Assembly (NCBI GenBank): GCA_902493145.1
Contig: CABUOA010000023.1
Coordinates: forward strand, 1 to 29,608
Source of the DNA: an uncultured Collinsella sp.
GTDB taxonomy: Bacteria > Actinomycetota > Coriobacteriia > Coriobacteriales > Coriobacteriaceae
Reading direction: 5' to 3'
Length of the DNA: 29,608 nucleotides
Part shown: positions 23,534 to 29,608 of the stretch, one piece after another
Layout: every line of letters begins with the position of its first letter
Position numbering within the stretch: position 1 is the stretch's first letter
Program-made: the position numbers and the translations under genes
Notes under the pieces: model-generated
The model's input: the letters and a program-made list of their open reading frames with translations, nothing else
Database searches by the model: none
What the model was told of the DNA's origin: nothing

Positions 23534-24039
23534 GTGTATTGATCAGCAACGATGCCGAGCTCGATACGCTGCTCGACGCGCAGGAGGTGGAGCACATCTG
23601 CGAGGTTGTGCTTGCCGCCGAGGGCGTTGAACGTGAAGTCGAGATTTCCCTTTCGTATGTCGACGAGGACGAGATGCACGAGCTCAACCACGAGTGGCGT
23701 GGCATCGACCGCACCACCGATGTGCTCTCGTTTGAATGCGACTCGGCCTTTGACGAGGATATTCCCGCCGACGAGACGCTCGAGCTCGGCGATATCATCT
23801 TGGCCCCGCAGGTCATTGCCCGTCAGGCCCCCGGCTTTGGCAATAGCCCTGTCGACGAGTGCCGCCTGATGCTCGTACACGGCATGCTGCACCTGCTGGG
23901 GTATGACCATATCGAGGACGACGAGGCCGAGGTCATGGAGGCCCGCGAGGACGCTATCCTGCGCGATCTGGCGCTCGAGCGCGGCGAGGACCCCAAACTC
24001 GTTCACGTCGGCCCCATCACCAATCATGGCCACGACTAG
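23530..24039 (+). CDS. ybeY: Endoribonuclease YbeY (16S rRNA maturation)
   Basis: YbeY is a zinc-dependent endoribonuclease for 16S rRNA 3'-end maturation and ribosome quality control. The 169-residue protein has RTTDVLSF and the metal-binding HGMLHLLGYDH (H117, H121, H127). Its C-terminal tail (about 150-169) is somewhat longer than average. The start is TTG at 23530, overlapping the phoH TGA by 4 bases, with AAAGGAG six bases upstream; no ATG or GTG offers a better start before the conserved region. Its neighbours phoH, dgkA and era are the usual ones. Confidence 0.94.
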   Translation: MSVLISNDAELDTLLDAQEVEHICEVVLAAEGVEREVEISLSYVDEDEMHELNHEWRGIDRTTDVLSFECDSAFDEDIPADETLELGDIILAPQVIARQAPGFGNSPVDECRLMLVHGMLHLLGYDHIEDDEAEVMEAREDAILRDLALERGEDPKLVHVGPITNHGHD

Positions 24040-24048
24040 GAGCCGCTT

Positions 24049-24426
24049 ATGATTCCCGGATCGAACAAGGACCATCCGTCCTTTTTAAAGTCGTTCTCCT
24101 ACGCCATGGAGGGCTTCGTCACCGCCGTCAAGACCGAGCGCAACATTAAGGTTATGCTCGTAGCGGGCGTGTGCACCGTCATTGCCGGCTGCATCGTGGG
24201 GCTCGACATTGCCGAGTGGGCCACGATTATCATCTGCTGCGGCCTGGTGATTCACGGCGAGCTGTGCAATACCGCCATGGAGGCCATTGTCGATCTGGCG
24301 ACCCAGGAGCTCCATCCGCTGGCAAAACGCGCCAAGGACATCGCCGCCGCCTCGGTATACGTACTTTCAATCACCGCCGCGATTGTGGGCTTGCTGGTAT
24401 TTGCCCACGCGCTCGGCTTTATTTAG
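24049..24426 (+). CDS. dgkA: Diacylglycerol/undecaprenol kinase
   Basis: This small membrane enzyme phosphorylates a lipid alcohol; Gram-positive members prefer undecaprenol, returning the cell-wall lipid carrier to use. The 125 residues have an N-terminal amphipathic start (SFLKSFSYAMEGFVTAVKTERNIK), three membrane segments (about 34-51, 54-70 and 101-121) and the active-site motif HGELCNTAMEAIVDL...HPLAKRAKDIAAASV. ATG at 24049 follows TAGGAG. It lies 9 bases after ybeY and 12 before era, an arrangement shared with Bacillus and Streptococcus. Confidence 0.93.
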   Translation: MIPGSNKDHPSFLKSFSYAMEGFVTAVKTERNIKVMLVAGVCTVIAGCIVGLDIAEWATIIICCGLVIHGELCNTAMEAIVDLATQELHPLAKRAKDIAAASVYVLSITAAIVGLLVFAHALGFI

Positions 24427-24438
24427 AAAGGGATTCCC

Positions 24439-25506
24439 ATGTCCGACAATATGCAGCCTATCGATGAAATTTTGGACGACGAGTCCCCGGATGCTAAGGC
24501 GACCGAGGCCTATGAGGAAGTCGAGGAGTTCGACCCGTTTGAGGGCATGAGCGACGAGGAGCTCGACGCCCTGTGCGATGAGGACGACAGCCTCGCGGGC
24601 TTTGGCGACGTTGAGCCCGGTTTCCGCAGTGGCTTCGTGGCCTTGGTCGGCCGCCCCAACGCCGGTAAGTCAACGCTGCTCAACGCCTGCTATGGCAAAA
24701 AGGTCGCCATCACCTCGCCGGTGGCCCAGACGACCCGCCGCCGCATGCGCGCCGTCGTCAACCGCCCCGGCTACCAGCTGGTCTTTGTCGATACCCCGGG
24801 TATCCACAAGCCCAAGGACGGTCTAGGGTCCGAGCTCAACAAGAGCGCGCTGTTCGAGCTGAACGATGTCGATGTTGTCGCGTTTTTGATTGATGCCACC
24901 AAACCGATCGGCAGGGGAGACGCCTGGGTTGCCGAGCGCGTCAAGAATGCCCGTTCCAAGAAGGTCCTGGTGCTCACCAAGGCCGATGAGGCCGACCCCG
25001 CACAGGTCATGGAACAGCTCAAGGCGGCCCACGAGCTCATGGTGTATGACGACGAGATCGTGACGTCGTCGGTCAAGAACTTCAATGTTGACGCCTTCAT
25101 CGAGACCGTTGCGCATTTCTTGCCCGAGGGTCCGCGTTGGTTCCCCGAGGACATGGGTACCGACGCTTCCGATGAGACGCTCGTTGCCGAGTTCGTGCGC
25201 GAGAAGGTCTTGCGCCGCACCCGTGATGAGATTCCGCACTCCGTTGGCGTGATCTGCGATGCGCTCGAGCAGACCAAGAAGGTGCTGCGCGTGCACGCCA
25301 CCATTTACGTCGAGCGCGAGGGCCAAAAGGGTATCATCATCGGCAAGGGCGGCGAGATGATCAAGCATATCGGTATCGACGCCCGTCGCGATCTTGAGCG
25401 CATCTTTGGCACGCAGGTTTTTTTGGAGCTGGACGTGAAGGTCAAGGCTGGCTGGCGTGACGACGAGGCCCAGATTCGCCGCTTTGGCTACAATGCCGAA
25501 GATTAA
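24439..25506 (+). CDS. era: GTPase Era with an acidic N-terminal extension
   Basis: Era is a GTPase that binds the 3' end of 16S rRNA during small-subunit assembly. The 355-residue protein is about 55 residues longer than usual: residues 1-62 are strongly acidic and likely disordered. Then come Walker A GRPNAGKS (71-78), the TTRRRMR switch, DTPGIHKP and TKAD (the allowed T form of NKxD), and the C-terminal KH domain with GIIIGKGGEMIKHIG. ATG at 24439 has AAAGGGA upstream and no better start lies near residue 60, although Met37 could serve as an internal start. Confidence 0.94.
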   Translation: MSDNMQPIDEILDDESPDAKATEAYEEVEEFDPFEGMSDEELDALCDEDDSLAGFGDVEPGFRSGFVALVGRPNAGKSTLLNACYGKKVAITSPVAQTTRRRMRAVVNRPGYQLVFVDTPGIHKPKDGLGSELNKSALFELNDVDVVAFLIDATKPIGRGDAWVAERVKNARSKKVLVLTKADEADPAQVMEQLKAAHELMVYDDEIVTSSVKNFNVDAFIETVAHFLPEGPRWFPEDMGTDASDETLVAEFVREKVLRRTRDEIPHSVGVICDALEQTKKVLRVHATIYVEREGQKGIIIGKGGEMIKHIGIDARRDLERIFGTQVFLELDVKVKAGWRDDEAQIRRFGYNAED

Positions 25507-25518
25507 GCCCCGGCGTTT

Positions 25519-26268
25519 ATGGCAGGCTCCCGGACATATCGCACGAAGGTGCTCGTGCTCGATAAGACTAAGCTCAAAGAGACTGACCTGATCTTGACGA
25601 TGCTTGACGAGCGGGGCCGGCAGGTGCGTGCCGTGGCAAAGGGCGCGCGTAAGCCCGGCGGGCGGTTGACGGCGCGCTGCGAGCTGTTCTGTACCGTCGA
25701 CATGTTGCTCGCACATGGACGTTCGCTCGACGTGGTTTCTCAGGTCGAGCTTATGGAAGCGCCGCTCGGCGCCGCGCCCGATTACGAGACGACCTGCGCC
25801 GCAAGCGCGATCGCCGAGGTCGCGCGCGTGTGCTCGTTCGAGGACGCCGAGGACCCGTTTACCTTTGCCATCACGCAGCGGGCGCTCACACTTGTCGGCA
25901 GCGGGCTCGACTCGGCACATATGGACCTGCTCGTGGCGGCCTTTGTCTTTAAATTGCTGTCGCACGTTGGCTACCGACCCGATTTTTCGGCCTGCGTGCT
26001 GTGCGGAGACCCGATGCTGTCGTATTTTTCGCCCCAGGCGGGCGGCCTCATGTGCGGGTCGTGCGCGTCGAGCGTGCCCGGTGCCGAGCTGGTGTCGACC
26101 GGTGAGGTCGCATGGCTGCGCGCCCTCATGTCCATGACCTTCGATGCGCTTATGGCCGAGAGGGTCGACCCCCATACCGCTGCCTTTTTGCTGGGGCTTT
26201 CGCACGTGTGGGCTGCGACGCACACCGATCAACGTCTCCGTGCGATGGAATTCATGTTGGGTCGGTGA
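25519..26268 (+). CDS. recO: DNA repair protein RecO
   Basis: RecO works in the RecFOR pathway, loading RecA on SSB-coated DNA and annealing strands. The 249-residue protein has the N-terminal OB fold (TYRTKVLVLDKTKLKETDLILTML), the RAVAKGARKPGGRL strand, a helical middle and a zinc finger C159xxC162...C179xxC182. ATG at 25519 lies 12 bases after era with no real Shine-Dalgarno (cccggcgttt), so initiation probably depends on coupling to era. era-recO is a common pair. Confidence 0.92.
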   Translation: MAGSRTYRTKVLVLDKTKLKETDLILTMLDERGRQVRAVAKGARKPGGRLTARCELFCTVDMLLAHGRSLDVVSQVELMEAPLGAAPDYETTCAASAIAEVARVCSFEDAEDPFTFAITQRALTLVGSGLDSAHMDLLVAAFVFKLLSHVGYRPDFSACVLCGDPMLSYFSPQAGGLMCGSCASSVPGAELVSTGEVAWLRALMSMTFDALMAERVDPHTAAFLLGLSHVWAATHTDQRLRAMEFMLGR

Positions 26269-26295
26269 TGATGCGCGGGCGCGGGCTGCTTGTGG

Positions 26296-26301
26296 TAACA
26301 T
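26296..26301 (+). promoter_or_regulatory. Extended -10 promoter of rpsO
   Basis: TGG precedes TAACAT, forming an extended -10 about 105 bases before rpsO. No -35 was placed with confidence. Confidence 0.45.
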
Positions 26302-26370
26302 ACCGACCTGTTGGTACCTCGACCTTGGATGCTCGCTCCACCGGCGGCTTCCCAGTCCGAGGCGAATAGC

Positions 26371-26386
26371 GTCGCCCGCGGGCGAC
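26371..26386 (+). promoter_or_regulatory. 16-bp perfect palindrome in the rpsO leader
   Basis: GTCGCCCGCGGGCGAC is fully self-complementary and lies just before the AAAGGTGA ribosome-binding site of rpsO. S15 represses its own translation in several bacteria by binding structured leaders; a similar role here is inference. Confidence 0.4.
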
Positions 26387-26406
26387 AAGAAGCGAAAGGT
26401 GAAACA

Positions 26407-26685
26407 ATGACTGTTTCCAAAGAGCGCAAGGCGGAGCTGACTGCCCAGTTCGGTAACACCCCGGTCGACACCGGCAACCCCAAGGTTCAGGTCGCCATCC
26501 TGACCGAGCGCATCAAGGAGCTGACCGAGCACATGAAGTCCCACCAGAAGGACTTCCACACCCGTCGTGGTCTGCTCATGCTCGTCGGCCGTCGTCGTCG
26601 TCTTCTCTCCTACATCAAGAAGAACGACATCGTCGAGTATCGTGAGCTCATCAAGGCTCTGGGCATCCGCGACAACATCCAGTAG
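26407..26685 (+). CDS. rpsO: 30S ribosomal protein S15
   Basis: S15 binds 16S rRNA at the central-domain three-way junction and bridges to the large subunit. The 92-residue protein has the standard helices: TGNPKVQVAILTERIKELTEHM, SHQKDFHTRRGLLMLVGRRRRLLSYIKK and a YRELIKALGIRDN end. ATG at 26407 follows AAAGGTGA; the frame continues upstream into the leader, but that part is unlike S15. It is followed by a terminator and then pnp, the classic rpsO-pnp order. Confidence 0.96.
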   Translation: MTVSKERKAELTAQFGNTPVDTGNPKVQVAILTERIKELTEHMKSHQKDFHTRRGLLMLVGRRRRLLSYIKKNDIVEYRELIKALGIRDNIQ

Positions 26686-26699
26686 GATTTGTACATGCT

Positions 26700-26731
26700 A
26701 AGAGCGTCCTGCGCAGCGGGGCGCTCTTTTT
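26700..26731 (+). terminator. Terminator after rpsO
   Basis: AAGAGCGTCC (26700-26709) pairs with GGGGCGCTCTT (26718-26728), one residue bulged, followed by TTT. In E. coli a similar terminator lies between rpsO and pnp and is partly read through. Confidence 0.85.
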
Positions 26732-26739
26732 GTGTAAGG

Positions 26740-26820
26740 GCGTGAACAATCACGCTCTGAAGCGTGGCGGGGGCAGGGGGCCCGCGTCACATGAGAAGCC
26801 CGCAGGCAAGGGGCCTGTGG
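26740..26820 (+). promoter_or_regulatory. Structured pnp leader with three hairpins
   Basis: Three stems are visible: GCGTG/CACGC (26740-26755), GCGGG/CCCGC (26767-26785), and CCGCAGGC/GCCTGTGG (26800-26820, 8 bp with one G-U). The last stands just before the AAAGGAG of pnp. In E. coli a leader stem cut by RNase III lets PNPase control its own mRNA; a similar role is plausible but unproven here. Confidence 0.4.
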
Positions 26821-26834
26821 GGTAAAGGAGAACA

Positions 26835-29081
<2,247 letters not shown>

Positions 29082-29104
29082 CAGCCGTACATAACCAGCA
29101 CCGC

Positions 29105-29135
29105 AAGGGCGACTCCGGACAGGGGTCGCCCTTTT
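29105..29135 (+). terminator. Terminator after pnp
   Basis: AAGGGCGAC (29105-29113) pairs with GTCGCCCTT (29125-29133), followed by TT. Its 3' end overlaps the first bases of the long inverted repeat that starts at 29130. Confidence 0.88.
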
Positions 29136-29274
29136 GCTTGCGCCCGGGAGGGCCGCATATGAAGTTTCCTGCTTTACAGTCCTGCGCAAGACGGAAAGCA
29201 CATTAAGTGCTTTCCTTTGCGTGCGGAACTCGCAATAAACTTCATATGCGGCCCTCCCGGGCGCAAGCAAAAGG
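29130..29274. repeat. Perfect 38-bp inverted repeat around repeat-element copy 1
   Basis: Bases 29130-29167 are the exact reverse complement of 29237-29274, all 38 positions, separated by 69 bases. The arms run from ccttttgcttgcgcccggga at the outside through a CCCTCCCGGG-type GC block to catatgaagttt at the inside. The 69-base centre holds another perfect 9-bp stem (GGAAAGCAC 29193-29201 with GTGCTTTCC 29207-29215, loop attaa). No target duplication flanks it. Confidence 0.9.
29162..29245 (-). repeat. 84-base structured repeat element, copy 1
   Basis: Read on the minus strand it starts atgaagtttattgcgagttc and ends gcaggaaactt. It aligns without gaps to copy 2 at 29424-29507, 71 of 84 identical. 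The central stem GGAAAGCAC-TTAAT-GTGCTTTCC is conserved in form but not in sequence between the copies. Helices CGCAA/TTGCG and AGT(T)CC/GGACT enclose it. It could be a structured RNA gene or an extragenic hairpin repeat; no family was confirmed. Confidence 0.8.
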
Positions 29275-29380
29275 ACTGGTTAGTGCCGCTCGCTATTTAG
29301 TTAGACAGTCTATTCAGTAGTCAGATTTCAGATCTGTAGATAGCCGCAGCAGCATCTTCCCAGATAAAACCGACCATAAT
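29275..29380. other. Non-coding spacer between the two repeat-element copies
   Basis: About 105 bases with lower G+C than the surroundings. No open frame, promoter or strong hairpin is convincing; only a short CAGAT/ATCTG stem near 29321-29335 is seen. Confidence 0.4.
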
Positions 29381-29405
29381 AAACCTGTCCCTTTTTGGCA
29401 GGTTT
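29381..29405 (+). promoter_or_regulatory. Hairpin before repeat-element copy 2
   Basis: AAACCTG (29381-29387) pairs with CAGGTTT (29399-29405), with a further CC/GG inside and a T-rich loop. The 3' arm could instead pair with GAAACCT at 29501-29507 beyond copy 2. Role unknown. Confidence 0.4.
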
Positions 29406-29423
29406 CCCGTGGGGCGGGCACTG

Positions 29424-29507
29424 ATGAAGTTTATCGCGAGTTCCGCACGAACAGGAGGCCACTTAATGTGGCCTCCGTCGTGAGCAGGACTGTAGAGCAG
29501 GAAACCT
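29424..29507 (+). repeat. 84-base structured repeat element, copy 2
   Basis: It starts atgaagtttatcgcgagttc and ends gcaggaaacct, in the opposite orientation to copy 1. The central stem is GGAGGCCAC (29454-29462), loop TTAAT, GTGGCCTCC (29468-29476), perfect 9 bp. Three stem pairs differ from copy 1 on both strands so that pairing is kept. The next helix outward has A-T in copy 1 and C-G here at the same aligned pair. Confidence 0.8.
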
Positions 29508-29509
29508 AA

Positions 29510-29538
29510 GCCGGTGTCCCCGCTCTCCCGGGGCCGGC
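29510..29538 (-). terminator. GC-rich hairpin at the end of the minus-strand gene
   Basis: GCCGG (29510-29514) and CCCCG (29518-29522) pair with CCGGC (29534-29538) and CGGGG (29529-29533), with three bases bulged. It lies 6 bases past the stop of the minus-strand gene and is likely its terminator, though no strong T-run follows. Confidence 0.5.
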
Positions 29539-29543
29539 GGAAT

Positions 29544-29608
29544 TTAGTTGTTCAGCATGCGGTCGAAGCTTCCCGAGTCGCCATCCCGATAGTCGGCGGT
29601 CATCAGAA
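29544..29608 (-). CDS. C-terminal end of an unidentified gene (5' end outside window)
   Basis: On the minus strand an open frame enters from the window edge and ends at TAA (29544-29546); its last residues read MTADYRDGDSGSFDRMLNN. Too little is visible to name it. A hairpin just downstream supports a real gene end, and the acidic, codon-typical sequence fits coding. The gene converges on pnp across the repeat region. The Met 19 residues from the end could in principle be a start, but a C-terminus of a longer gene is more likely. Confidence 0.45.
   Translation of the reverse strand, partial: LMTADYRDGDSGSFDRMLNN

Noticed and set aside
24958..24990. TKAD in Era as a damaged G4 motif
   Set aside because: Thr at the first position is an accepted form of the [NT]KxD motif in GTPases of this superfamily.

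Overview
The window looks like a chromosomal segment of a high-G+C gut actinobacterium of the class Coriobacteriia, most likely Collinsella or a close relative. The inference rests on the actinobacterial IHF gene mihF beside gmk and rpoZ, the frequent GTG/TTG starts, G/C-rich third codon positions, the LAXTG-type sorting signal and the gene order. Genus is inferred from general knowledge, not from a search.

Layout. Positions 2-208 hold the C-terminus of a sortase-anchored surface protein. A 1,031-bp IS3-family element (233-1263) follows; its two inverted repeats are intact but its transposase genes are internally deleted and out of frame. rpmB (1400-1588) is on the minus strand. A 400-bp intergenic region with a pyrimidine attenuator leads into the operon pyrR-pyrB-pyrC-pyrK-pyrD-pyrF (2040-7363), which covers UMP synthesis except carAB and pyrE. 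Next are mihF-gmk-rpoZ-thiI (7603-10013), comEA-comEC-holA (10227-14281), rpsT, lepA-dusB-hemW (14415-18872), two consecutive J-protein genes (the first membrane-anchored), then mtaB-phoH-ybeY-dgkA-era-recO (18931-26268), rpsO and pnp (26407-29081). All of these are on the plus strand and most are tightly packed, with overlaps of 1-20 bases that suggest translational coupling.

Functionally the core is housekeeping: pyrimidine synthesis, nucleoid structure and RNA polymerase, tRNA modification (thiI, dusB, mtaB), ribosome assembly and translation (rpmB, rpsT, rpsO, lepA, era, ybeY), RNA decay (pnp, with ybeY), heme-related radical SAM chemistry, protein folding, DNA uptake and repair (comEA, comEC, recO) and lipid-carrier recycling (dgkA).

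The most unusual region is 29082-29543, 460 bases without a gene after pnp. It carries two copies of an 84-base element in opposite orientation. They are 71/84 identical, and several of the differences are compensatory base-pair changes in a shared hairpin, which points to a structured RNA or an RNA/DNA hairpin-type repeat. One copy sits at the centre of a perfect 38-bp inverted repeat that overlaps the pnp terminator. The last 65 bases hold the end of a minus-strand gene that runs out of the window.
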